Positions 12,232 to 23,749 of a stretch of 64,000 bases of DNA are shown here, one piece after another (within the stretch, counting starts at the first letter, position 1; each line of letters starts with the position of its first letter). The stretch comes from Bidens hawaiensis (lineage: Eukaryota > Streptophyta > Magnoliopsida > Asterales > Asteraceae). The position numbers and the translations under genes were made by a program. Under the pieces are notes generated by a model that did no database searches, was not told the origin of the DNA, and worked only from the letters and a program-made list of their open reading frames with translations. The stretch spans positions 1,486,501 to 1,550,500 of the forward strand of contig JAIQDT010000226.1 of NCBI GenBank assembly GCA_021521415.1, given 5' to 3'.

Positions 12232-15192
12232 TTGTCTAACTTAGCTCGTTTGTTTTATGCAGGTATGGTTGTTGTGGCTGGTGCTGGTGGTACAGGTGGT
12301 GATGAAGGCGGAGGTGATAAGAGACTGTTCTTCCCGGGTCATAACATGTATGTCACTTTGGATCCGGATAATCGTGGAGCTGAGGATTTTCGAGAGATCT
12401 TCTCGTTTCTCATTCGTTCATGTATATTCCATGTTATTACGACTACTCTGCCGATATCTCTTGCGAACATTGAAGACTTTTGGAGGATAGTGGAATACGA
12501 CTGTCGGGTTGAGCCACCAGTGATGCGTGCTACTGTGAAAAATCAAGTGGTTCAGTTCTCGGCTAATCAGATCAGGGAAGCCTTACAGTTCGGGGTTGAA
12601 ACCACTCAGGATCCTACTGAGTTTTTAGCTACTTTCAGAAACGGAGCTTTTCTTCGTATGGGGTATTCAGGTCCGTTGGAGGATTCACAAAGACGGAAGG
12701 GGTTTTGTTAGATCAATGGCATTTTCTTGATGCACGTGATGATTGTGTACATGTCTGGTCGCAAGGCTGGATCTGATGGTATGGGTGCTACATTGCAATC
12801 GGCAATGACCGCGCTGACTTACAACAAGTCATTTAGTTTCAGTCAGATGGTATTCTATGAGATTGATCGTCAGCGGAGAGCCGTGGCACGGGAACGGTTC
12901 TTAATGTACCCAAGATTCTTACAAATGATTCTCAATCATGTTGCTCCCAATCTGCCACAACGTCGTCCTATCTCTTATGTGAAAAGTATAAACAAGAGTA
13001 TTTTTGCGCAATATAGGACATCCAGTGCACGAAGCAAGCGTGAACTTCGTCTGCGGCACACTGCCTTATTTGGGTATCTTGTGAACCCTGCATACGTTGG
13101 TTGCTCCACCAGAGGATGATTTCAATGGTCCGGCCCCGCAACAAGTTGATATTCCTCAACCACCAGCGGTTGTTCAAGAAATTCCAAATGTTGACCCTGT
13201 TGCACCTCCCGAAGAACAAGTTGATCTTGAGGTTGCCTTTGGAGGGCAAGGTTTCTTTGATATGGAAAGAGTTGATCCTACTACTGAAGTTCAAGCCTCA
13301 GGGGTTGAAGTTTCTGGTGTACACGTTTCTATGGTTGGTCCATCTGTGGGCCCGACTGTTGCCTCTGTGGAGGATTCTGAGGAAACTTTATCTGATTCCT
13401 CCACTGATGACATTGCTGAAGCATAGAGAGTTCTTGCAACACAAGAAAGAATCCATGGTAAGCTGAAGAAAGATTCAGATGATAGTGAATCAGACTATGA
13501 GGATGAGTTGTATCGCTTAGTGCCAAGATCAAAGAGGCAAGAGAGGGTGAAATTCGAGTGTCGTTCACTTTGCCCCATCATCATTAACTGATATGTCTAT
13601 GCTTCCTCCATATTCTGATGATCCGCTACAGGTAGTCTCTAGTATGGCTACGATGGCTGTGTCGGCACCGTCTGCTGTTCCCTCCACGGCACAGGTGTCA
13701 GCTCCAGAGATTGTTTCCTTACCACCTCCTTCGATTACTCCATCGGAGGTGGTTGCCAGATTTGTTGAGTCCATACTGGTAGCGACTGCTGGGTTATCCG
13801 TCTCTATGCCACCCACGGTTACTATTCAGTCTACATCTGATATTCCAGTAAGCTTTGGAATTCCACCGCGTTATGCTCAAGATGTATCCCACATGCGGTT
13901 TGAGTTTGATGCCACCATGTCTGATTTTGAGCGGATTGAGGCACTTGAAAGAGTTGTTGTTGAGCAGTCAAGGATAAACCTCATTCAGACACAAGCTATT
14001 CAACGGCTCGTGGCTGGGAACTAGATTCAGTCATCCCTTATCATTGAACACGGTAAACTCTTTGATGCTCTTAAACAGTTCTTAGCATCTCAGGGGGGAG
14101 ACTAGTTGCAAAGGTGATGAGCTGAGAATGAAGAAAAGACAGGACAGAGACGATGATCCCAATGCATCTAAAGATGCAGGTGGTGAGCTGCGAAGAACTG
14201 AACAAACTCTTGGGGCTTCCACATCTCAGGGGGAGTCTGCTGGTCCATCAGGCAGTGCAGGTGGTGAGACAGTGGTTGTGGATGATGAGGATGAGTTGGG
14301 TGATGATGTGCTGACTGTTAGTGAGATTGAGAAAATTGGTGAACAGATAGAGATCGAAAGTGAGTTAGAGGAAGGAGAGATAACTGATGATAATGTTGAG
14401 CATGATATTCCAAGTGTTGATTAAGAGAAGTTAGTTCAAGATGAAAATGTGTCGGGAGAGTCTGAGTGGGAGGAGTAGCCTAGGTGGAAAGAACGTTGTG
14501 CTCAATGGTTCATCTAAACTAAGAAGCCTGTGGTACCCGCGATGTTCAAGAATAGTTACAATATCAAGGGTTATGCTGAATCGAAGAAAGGTAATATTTG
14601 TTGGTTGTATGATGAACAGTTAAAGTTGTTTGTGATAAAAAGATATGATGGGATTCAATATTTTGCTAAGGCCTTGAGATCGCTTAACACTTTTCCTGAG
14701 TGTGAAGTGAAAGATTTGGCTCGGTTGAGATTGATAAATCGAAGTGATGATGATTTTGCGAGATGGGTTGGAAAGATAGTGTGAAAGGACAGTGTTAAGG
14801 AGAAAAAGTTTGAGCTTTTGAAGCCTCAAAAGGGGAAGCTGATTGAAGATAAGGCACGAGGTATGCGGGCTGATGGCAAGCCCTGGATGGTGATGAAGTA
14901 CAAGTCGATTCGTTGTTTGAAAGAGGTTCCAATGAAGCTTATGCCCCATGATGTGTTGAAGGATCTCAAGTGGTGGTATGTTGATTGCCAAACTTCTGAA
15001 GCTGTGATGGAAGATGAAGACGAACAGGAGATCTTGAGAGTGTATGATCCAATGCACTTGGTTAATTTGTCTCAAGCTGATTTGCAGGTACGCAATGATA
15101 AGAAGATTTTCTATATACCTGCGTGGAAATATGAAGCGAAGAAATACCAGAGGGTGATCTCAGTTTGTGTGAGACAGGGCGTTCATGCTTGA
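12232..15192 (+). pseudogene. Sirevirus env-position protein, broken (element 1)
   Basis: Frames at 12232-12711, 12727-13119, 13097-13426, 13593-14024, 14128-14424, 14530-14784 and 14818-15192 read as one damaged protein of about 950 residues. The N-terminal part is globular (VTLDP, SFLIRSCIFHVITT, DFWRIVEYD, FLMYPRFLQMILN). The middle is long, Pro/Ser/Thr- and Asp/Glu-rich. The C-terminal part is basic and ends with an ILRVYDPMHL segment that parallels VIRVYDPMWL of element 2. Position between pol and the 3' LTR matches the env-like frame of Sireviruses. No signal peptide or convincing membrane anchor is visible, so an envelope function is not supported here. Confidence 0.6.
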
Positions 15193-15260
15193 AGACGAAG
15201 GGTACGTGCTTTTTGGAATACATGACACGACAAAGGTGTTAGAGATATGAAGCTACTGCC

Positions 15261-15270
15261 AAGGGGGAGT
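15261..15270 (+). promoter_or_regulatory. Polypurine tract, Copia element 1
   Basis: AAGGGGGAGT two bases before the TGTTGG start of the LTR; primes plus-strand DNA synthesis in LTR elements and matches the Sirevirus AAGGGGGAG form. Confidence 0.8.
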
Positions 15271-15271
15271 C

Positions 15272-15681
15272 TGTTGGTGCATGATGCCAGTAGTTCATTT
15301 ATCTCGTGTTTATTGTGTCTGTAATCGTTAAAATGTTCTTATCTTGTTGAACGTGTTAGTTTGCTTTTAGTGTTAGGCGAACTTGTGGGGTAGCGAAGTT
15401 AGGGGCAACTTCGCCTAGCATGTTAGGCGAAGTTGTCATAATATATATTCCCTAACTTCGGCTTTTTCGGAAGAACTTTGACGGCTGTGTTTTGTGACAT
15501 TTGGTGTTACGTGTTTGGTGTCTTTGGTTATCGACATCGCAATATAACAAGTATTCCTTTGTGTTTGTGTGTTTGCGTGTGATTTATGTGTTCCTCCCTT
15601 AGCACTCGTATCGTATACTTAGGGGATTACGCACCCTCGTGTTACGAGATACTCCTGTGTAGATCCAGCTAGGAACCTACA
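15272..15681 (+). mobile_element. 3' LTR of Copia element 1
   Basis: Starts TGTTGGTGCATG after the polypurine tract and probably ends CCTACA at 15681 (about 410 bp), directly before coding remnants of the next Copia copy. Its U3 part has GCGAACTT, GCGAAGTT, AACTTCGC and GCGAAGTT words (15376-15430) just ahead of a TAATATATATTCC TATA-like stretch near 15440. The exact 3' end is inferred from the CA rule only. Confidence 0.65.
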
Positions 15682-15683
15682 TG

Positions 15684-17326
15684 TTGTCTCATCGAGTTCA
15701 TGTTCGTCTGATGACTCATTGTCTTATGAATATGATGATTTAGAGGAAGTTTTAAATGAAAAAAATGAAACAACCCAAGACCAAGAAGGCTTGGGTTTCC
15801 TTGTTTCACTAACTGCTTGTTTTTGTAGGGGCTGTCAATATCCAATGACTCACGTTGGATAATGGATAGTGGAGTCTCTCGACACATGATTGGACCTCTT
15901 CATCTGCTAAAGAATGTTCAATCTATTCGAGGAGGTTATGTGGGATTTGCAGGAAATCATGGAGGACAAATTGTTTCAAAAGGGATGCAAATGGTATAAT
16001 TGTCAAAAACAAGGCTCGATTAGTGGTTCTTGGTTATAATTAAATGGAAGGAATTGATTTTAACGAAGTCAATGCTCCTGTTGCTAGACTTGAGGCAATT
16101 TGAATTTTCTTAGCCTTTGTTTCTTGGAAGGGATTCAAGGTCTAGCAGTTGGATGTTAAGTCTGCTTTCTTAGAACGGTAAACTGGGTGAAGAAGTCTTT
16201 GTAGGACAACCACCGGGGTTTGTCGATCCGATTCACAAACACATAGTGTACCTGCTCGATAAAGCTCTTTATGGTCTACATATCTTGGTATGACGGATTG
16301 GCTCAACATTTGTTAGAGAATAGTTTTGTTCGTGGCACCGTTGATTATACACTCTTCACAAAGGAAGTGGATGGTCATTTGCTGACAGTCCAGGTCTATG
16401 TGGATGATATCATTTTTGGGTCAATGAATGATGTGTTGTGCAAAGATTTTGAGGAGGTTATGAAGTCGAAATTTGAAATGAGCGCTCTAGGAGAGTTGAA
16501 GTTTTTCTTGGGATTGCAAGTCGAACAAGAGTCTGACGGGATCTTTATTCACCAGAAAAAATATGTCAATGATATCCTTGAAAATTCAATATTGCTTATT
16601 CATCGCCGAGCAGCACTCCTATCCCACTAAATTATGGAATTGGTCCTAATCCCACTGGGGAGAAGGTCGATGAAACACTCTACCATTCTATGATTGGTTC
16701 CCTCATGTATCTTATTGCTTCATGGCCAGACATCATGTATCCGACGTGTTTATGTGTCCGATATCAATCCAGTCCAAGGGTCTCTCACCTAACGTTGGTG
16801 AAGCGGGTACTACGGTATCTTAAGGGGTGTCAAGGGGTTAGTCTTTTGTATCCTCGAGATGATGTATTTGAGCTGAGAGCGTATTCTGATTTTGACTATG
16901 GAAGCTACAAGTTGAACGCCAAATCAATCATCACCGGCTGTCAATTCTTTGTTTAACAGGTTGGTGATATGGTAGTGTAAAAAGCAGACGACTCTGTCGC
17001 TATCCACCTGTGAAGATGAATATGTAGCTGGTTCTAGCTGCTTTTCCCAGGTTTTGTGGATACAACAACAAATGTGCGACTACAGTTTGAATTGTCTTAC
17101 TACTCCTATTTTTATAGATAATGTTGCTGCCATTTCCATAACTAAAAACCCGGTAAGTCATTCAAAAACAAAACATATTGACATACGGTATCACTTCATC
17201 CGTGATTGTTATGAGAAGAAGTTGATTACCGGAGATAAAATTCAAACCGGTGAACAAAAAGCTGATCTTTTTACTAAAGCTTTCGACAAATCAGATTTTT
17301 GTATTTGTTGGGGCTTAATGGTATAA
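15684..17326 (+). pseudogene. Copia protease/RT/RNase H remnant (element 2)
   Basis: 15690-15995 encodes an acidic linker and a protease start with WIMDSGVSRHMIG (the DSG catalytic signature). The sequence then jumps directly to RT (KNKARLVV) near 16000, so about 2 kb covering integrase is deleted. RT has several stops and frameshifts (16041, 16098, 16145), then YVDDIIFGS at about 16400. RNase H runs 16690-17326 with a broken middle and ends near KAFDKSDF. Not coding. Confidence 0.8.
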
Positions 17327-17329
17327 AGT

Positions 17330-19055
17330 CTATGGGCGGTGGGAAAGTGTGTGATTCCGAGGTTATGGATTCTGACCTTTGAGTAACCTTTCAGCATGTC
17401 AAATTTCTTTGTAAATATGTTCTTTAAATGGTTTTTGATTTTAGGGGGAGAAATGGGTTTAAAAAAAATAAAAAATATTGTGATTTCTGTATACATAGAG
17501 AAAAACCAAAAACATTCAAATATAACCGTTTGGTAAAATATATGTTTGGTCCTGATATTTATTTGCAAATATTCGGGAAAGCCATTTACCTGAGAATGGA
17601 AAGTAACTGGGGCGTTTGGTAAAATATAAAAACATTTGAAAAATTTTTAAAAGCCAAAAACATTGAAAAATGTGAAAAATACATAACAATAGAAAATTTG
17701 CTCCTCAAAATGAGTTTTGAAGCATACAAGGAAGATGTTAGTAAATTGATTATCTTGTTCCAAATCCGGTAATTTGAAGAATAAAAGTATATTGCCTAAT
17801 GTTCAATGTATGGGTAGGCTTTTGAACAAACAAGGGAATAAGTGATATAAACATAAATTTTCATGTTGAAAGACGGGTTAGTATTCTAGAAAAAGTCTTG
17901 GTAATGAAGGCAGAAATGTAATAGCCTGTCATACTCAAGCCTTATGTTTAGTAGATCACCAAAAATAAAGTGTTTTAAGTTTCTGGTACACGGAATACAT
18001 TTCAATGGTGTATGGTTTTTGGCTTTCAATCATGTATTGATGAGATGCATTAGGTTTCTGGAGCCATGAGGTCTTTATGCGGTTTTCATCTCATCTGGGT
18101 ATTCAAAAGAATACTTTAAATCCTACTCAAGCGAGCGAACCCTGATAAGGTATAAACTTGATCAATATGTACAAATGTACAAAATTTCACTATTGACTTG
18201 ATCAAAAATGTTAGACATTCATTGTTCCTCCCTAGAACGCGTCTTAAAACCATCAAGAAATAGACCCCAGGGGAATACAATGTATGTAAGCCGACAGATG
18301 AAATCGTGCATACTCATCCTTGGCAAAGGAAGCTTGATGTGCTGCTTGATAAGGGGGTATGCCTTATTATGGAAAGCCGTTACTATGATCGCCAAAAGTT
18401 AAAATTTTTAAATGTTTTGATCTGCTGGTTCTAAGGTTTAAGTCAAGTTGGGGTGATATGGTAATAATCAAAATAAGCCTGAATCAAGATTAGAAACTGA
18501 TCATGTTCTGAAATTATGTGCTTAACTGAACATTAATTATATCGATGATGTCTTTGAATCTTTAGTTACAAAAGTTTAAGTGGACAACAATATCCATAAT
18601 AAAATTGAAAACCGTGATGGAAGAACGGATTAATCAATATGATTCTTTGCTCAACTCACAAAAATATGTGTTTCATTTTGTTTGTTATTAGTTCTTAGTT
18701 TGATATTTGTTTTTTTGTTAATAAACAAAAATGATTCTACATTTATGATTTATTTTCGATTTTGGTGAATGGTGACTCGGGTCTGGATATCTAAGAATCA
18801 GAATCGAGAGATTGTTGTTGACAAAAATGATTCAAAATATGAGATTTAAATGTTTAAACTGAATTGATCGAGGTCATTAACTAGTACTTGTTTAATTTTA
18901 AATCTTTTTTAAAAGGCAAAATTGTTTCAAAATTTTCAAAGGATCCTTCAATGTCATTAATTTGGACTTGATCGGGATCGTATGTTTGAAACTTGTCGAA
19001 TTTTAAGGGTATGCAAATATCAAAATATACAAGTGGTTGTCTTATGTGGGCTTAT
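17330..19055 (+). other. Post-pol spacer of Sirevirus-like element 2
   Basis: AT-rich with no credible frame. An AGGGGGAGAA tract at about 17442-17451 is an internal polypurine-like motif of the kind repeated in Sireviruses. Words such as TTGGTCCTGATATTTATTTG resemble the element 1 spacer at about 10430. Confidence 0.55.
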
Positions 19056-19059
19056 AAGT

Positions 19060-19735
19060 CAAGCACTCACACGAGCATATAAGTCCGGCACTTTTACGGG
19101 CGTATATGTGTTTCATATATAAAGAGGTTATACGGCTAAATTCTCATTATTGTTCAAACGTATACACTTGAGAACTTACACGCTAGTTTATTGTTCAATT
19201 ATCATTCGTCCGTATAACGATGTATTTGATTTCTTGGTTTACTTGTGGTTGATTCGCACACTACAAGTATTATTCAAGGTATAACTTGATTTCTGAATGA
19301 CAGATATGTGAAGAGTTTTAACGATGAAGATTTTTGATATATGGACTTAATTGTATCTAAATTCATAGGGGTTTGGTTTGTTTGTGGTTAAGAATGATAT
19401 TGCGAACCTATTAGACCAAAAACCCATGTCCATTGTTGTCTGATTTGATCATTTCATGGTTGACCTAGGGTGTCTGTTGAACGCATAACTATGTTGAATA
19501 CTTATACAGCGTATAAGTTTGTTTAACTTATACGGCGTATAAGATCAACCTACTTATCAGTTCATATACTTATTTTTTCATCTGTACATATACGTTGATT
19601 GATATTATACGAATGTTGAAGCTTATACGGCAGTGTATACATATTGTACTTATATGGGTTTACTTGTTGAACTGGAGTTATACGTTTTGACATTATACGT
19701 GGATCTTATACGTTGTTAGCTTATACGTATATTTT
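19060..19735 (+). repeat. Cluster of CTTATACG / CGTATAAG words
   Basis: About fifteen copies or close variants, several as inverted pairs (CTTATACGGCGTATAAG at about 19530). The same word recurs in this element's LTR at 26523-26560. Position relative to the env-position frame matches the GCGAAGTT cluster of element 1, although the word is unrelated. Confidence 0.8.
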
Positions 19736-19803
19736 TGAATTTTTATAAAATTGTTATGAAAATTACTAATATGTTATCTGTTTGCTTGATTGTGTATGTG
19801 CAG

Positions 19804-20349
19804 ATGGTGAAAATCAAGGATTTTGATGCGAACCATAACATTTGTGCTTTTCTTGATGGTTCTGACGACAAGATGGAACCGTTTTGAGTCATATTGCCAT
19901 TCTTTGAGAGATCAATGATCATTAAAGCAATCACTGCAAACACTGTAATAATCAAGGAGTTGGTTTCTGAATTTTGGAATAATGCAAAGCTTGAAGAAGA
20001 GTGCATAAAATCTGTGGTCAAAAAGAAAGAAATTATACTTTTTGAGCAAGTATTAAGAGGTGTTTTGGAACTTGGAGACGAATCTACTGATCCTACATCG
20101 TTGGATGAACTAAGGATGGGGTACTAGAATGATTTGGATAGAGGGTTTTTGAAGACTGGGTTATCAAGGCCTTATAAGCTTTTAGTACATGTGATAGTAC
20201 ATTAGTTTTGGCATAGAAAGGGTGGATATGAAGAAATTCTTGATTACCAAACGTGCATGATAACTACTCTAATCTTAAACTTAAAGTATAACTTTTCCAA
20301 AGTTATCTTTGAGCACATGAACCTTTATTTTGACAACAAATGGTTTATT
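19804..20349 (+). pseudogene. Env-position protein, N-terminal part (element 2), cut by CACTA
   Basis: Starts with MVKIKDF at 19804, with a stop after KMEPF at 19885-19887, then FFERSMIIKAITA, WHRKGGYEEIL and KYNFSKVIFEHMNLYFDNKWFI. It has the same length and spacing as the N-terminal half of the element 1 frame (the NKSFSFSQMVF counterpart). The CACTA element interrupts it directly after the KWFI codons; the rest resumes after 23746. Confidence 0.6.
20347..20349 (+). repeat. ATT target duplication, left (CACTA)
   Basis: ATT immediately before CACTA; partner at 23747-23749. A 3-bp duplication is the rule for CACTA elements. Confidence 0.85.
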
Positions 20350-23300
20350 CACTACAACAAAAAGGGCTTTTTAGTACGCACAAAAGCGTCACAAAATGTT
20401 ATTTTATATGACCTTTCATTTAATAGGACCAACGAGAAAAGTGTTTCATGTAACTGGGTCGTAATAAGTCTTGGAACTCAAAAAGCATCTGGGTATCCCA
20501 AACAAGATTATGAAACCAATTTTATGGTCGCATAATATATCCATTAAGAATCCAAAAAGCGTCCCAATAAAAAAATCTTATGACACTTTTACTATGTTTT
20601 GACATGTGCTTACCTAATTGTAAACTTTTGATACACATACAAGCGTCATTAAAATATAATTTATAGGACCCTGAGGATGGAGCATTATAGTACCAAGAAA
20701 AGGGTCCTAATATCCCAAACAATATTATGAAACTAAATTTTATGGTCGCATAATATATCTATGAACAACTTAAACGTCCTAAAAACATATTATGACACTT
20801 TTACAATGTTCTAACGTTTAGGACAACAATTAGAAGTCCTAACAAATCATATTATACAACCATTTTTTAAACGTCCACACACACAATTTTACTATACAGT
20901 TATGGACATCTAAATATTGAAAGAAATAAAACTTCATTATAACAAAAAAAAACTAAACATATATAAGCTATAGCATTATCTAACATAAAATCTTGTAACA
21001 TTCAACAAAAAAAATTAAAAGCAATAAAAGAAACCAGCACCATAAAATCCCGAGTCATCATGTGTGCGTCCTCAATCCTCACGGACTACCTACAAATAAA
21101 CCATCTATGTATAAGCATTAAGTTACATGTTATTAAAATTGTTCGTATCACAAGTTTAACAAATACATGTCAAGATGAATGGACAAGGCCATGCGATGGA
21201 TGAACCAATACAATCTTCAATTATGGAAAATAACTCATATGGTCTCACCAACTTTTCATCTATTTTTATTGGTACTTGAACATTTATCTCACACTATTTT
21301 GATCCAATCTCTGTACCACCAACTAGCTCATTTGAGTCTAAGCTCTTCACCCATCCTCTTGCTACAGGCTCAGTACGGTTTAGAATACTTTTGAGGAAGA
21401 CTTCATATCTGACCTAGATTTTAGTTCTCAACAAACAGTTATATATTAAACTCGAGCCATTATAGTGCAACAATCATTTCACAAAAAAAGGGTTTACACT
21501 AGCAGGCTAACATTTTATAGAAAAATAATAAGAAAAAAAAACATCAATTGACATTCTACAATATCCTCAATCTACCACAAATAAAAAAATATATAAAATA
21601 AATAATTTAGTTCTATACTAATCTAACACAAATAAGAATATATATATATATATAACAAATAATTCACCAAGCTTAACTACAATAAAATATCTAAACATGC
21701 TAATCTAATTATGTACCATATAAAACAAAACTACCTTTTCATAATCTAAACTGGTTTTAGAAAGATTAATGCTATGGTTTCACCGATTTAAAACCTGTTT
21801 AGTTCACGTTTGACCAGATTGAAACCTGTTCGGTTGATTTTGAGCAGGTTGAAACTAGCTCGATTTGGTTAAGCATCTTTTAGATGCAACAAGTTACAAT
21901 GCCTGATGGTTGGAGGTGTAAAAGAGCAGAAGAGCTGAGACCGCACTTCTCTAAGCTCGAGCTCAGCTCAGTTAAAAAACATACATGTCTTCAATGTACA
22001 TATAGGGTGACATATCAAGTTTATAATATTAATTATGTCAAAATTTAGGCATGTCATGATGAAGCCTTTACACAATGTTAGAGAATCTACACGAACAACC
22101 GAACATCCAAATTACCAAAAGAAACATATCTGTAACTCAACTTTTATGTAAAGAAAAAAAAATGTATCCATGTGGATAGAGTAAAGCTAACACAAACAAA
22201 CTCGATGAAAACAAAAGAAAGAAATTTACCCTTCATAGCAATTGCAAATTGAGGAGGATGAACAAGCTAATATCAGATCTGATATGGACGTGCATACGTG
22301 TGACAAAACTTCCACATCTGCGCCACCTGCTTTTGTTCAACATCTTCTTAGATAGAAATTCAAATAATGGAAGGTTTAAAGTATATATAACAAAACCATA
22401 TCATGTGACTTACAGAATGAAGTTGACGGCACACATATTCTTGAAAACCTAATGTCAAACTAAATCACGATAAGATAAAAAAAAGAAGTTTTTAGGGTAT
22501 TGTAATTTAATATTAGAAAAACCCTAAGAAATCCAAAATTAAAATGAAAAGCAGATGGATTACCAAATAAGGGGTTAGTAATAGCTTCATCCAACCGGTC
22601 AGAACTTCTATCCATTACCAATCTGCTTTGTGATATTTTTCTCGGCCGAGAGAGAGAGAGGAAGACTTAAAGATGAATGTGGTACTGAGCCATATCTGGA
22701 TTTCAATTTAATATGTATTATAAATAGTTAATATAATACATACATATATATATATATTCTTGTCAACTAATTTAAGGTGATAAATGTCATACATTGTTTA
22801 CAGCATTATTTCTTAGTTTTATATATGATAAATTATAATGCTTGTTCTAGTAGTGAAATTTTAGGTGCCACCATAAACATTGTCAAGAAAATATGGCACA
22901 CACAAAGTGTCAGTAAATACTTAAATTTTGGTGATACAAATACTAAATGTCACTAAAAGTGTGTGTCAAAAAATTATGTCATACATAAAGTGCCATTTAA
23001 ACCTAAATTTTAGGGCACAAATTTTAAATGCCACTAAAAATGTTTCTCGTTCAAATGTAGCATGCTCAAAGAGCCATTAAAACCTAAAATAGTGGCACAA
23101 AATCTAAACGCCATTAAAAACGTGTGTCACTAAATGGCATTTTATTTGTAGTGAAAGGTTAAAGTTATAAGACTCAAGTGTCAAATGTTGTGTCAAATTA
23201 TGTTATAATAAAACTCTAGCGAATAAGTCTCCAATAAAAACAGATGTTTTATGACTCAAATATCAAATGTCCTATTCAGGTGTATTATAATAACACCTCA

Positions 23301-23746
23301 ATGATTAAGCTTCTTAAAAAGGTTAAAGTGATAAGACCATAGTTGAAAATGTCCTATTAAGTTATGTTCTTATATGACATCGCCTAGAAAGGGTCTCATA
23401 ACACCGAACATTTAGGACTTAACTACAAATGTCCTATTAACTTATGTTATAATAAGACCTCCAGTGATCAAGTGTCCTATTACATTAATACATAATGAGA
23501 CACCAACAACTACATGTCTTATTGGTTACTTTATTAGGATTTAGATTTTAAGTGTTTTATTAAGTTATATGATAATACGACCCCAAAGAATATCCATCCT
23601 ATTAAATAAATTTTCAGGACACCGGTTCTGTGGCGTACATTGTAAAGGGACCCCAAATGTTCATTTGTCCTATTAAATATATTTTAGGACCCAATTTTAC
23701 AAGCATCCCACACAAAAGGTCCTATAAAGCCCCTTTTATTGTAGTG
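20350..23746. mobile_element. Non-autonomous CACTA (EnSpm) DNA transposon
   Basis: Begins CACTACAACAAAAAGGGC and ends with the inverse complement of CACTACAATAAAAGGGGC. The imperfect terminal inverted repeats are about 25 bp, with CACTA/TAGTG ends and ATT duplications. Subterminal regions are full of short words such as TATGACACTTTTAC, AAACGTCC and ATAAGACC in both orientations, the usual transposase-binding repeats. Frames inside are short and match no transposase, so mobilisation would need an autonomous partner. Further TAGTG-type ends at 22851-22855 and 23149-23153 hint at nested or composite structure. Confidence 0.88.
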
Positions 23747-23749
23747 ATT
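23747..23749 (+). repeat. ATT target duplication, right (CACTA)
   Basis: Partner of 20347-20349. Confidence 0.85.

Larger units (their letters stand above)
8346..15681 (+). mobile_element. Sirevirus-like Ty1/Copia element 1, 5'-truncated
   Basis: Order: end of the integrase-RT linker, RT, RNase H, a 1.9-kb non-coding spacer, an env-position reading frame, polypurine tract, 3' LTR. The extra frame between pol and the 3' LTR, and repeated AGGGGGAG tracts at 14092-14100, 14227-14235 and 15261-15269, are Sirevirus (Maximus/SIRE) traits. The 5' LTR, gag, protease and integrase are missing; the left edge abuts a gypsy LTR end. All frames are damaged. Confidence 0.75.

Noticed and set aside
12232..15192. 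Env-position frame as a true envelope glycoprotein
   Set aside because: No signal peptide, no convincing transmembrane segment, no furin-like site; only its position suggests env.
20350..23746. CACTA transposase gene inside the element
   Set aside because: All internal frames are below about 92 codons and none shows transposase motifs.
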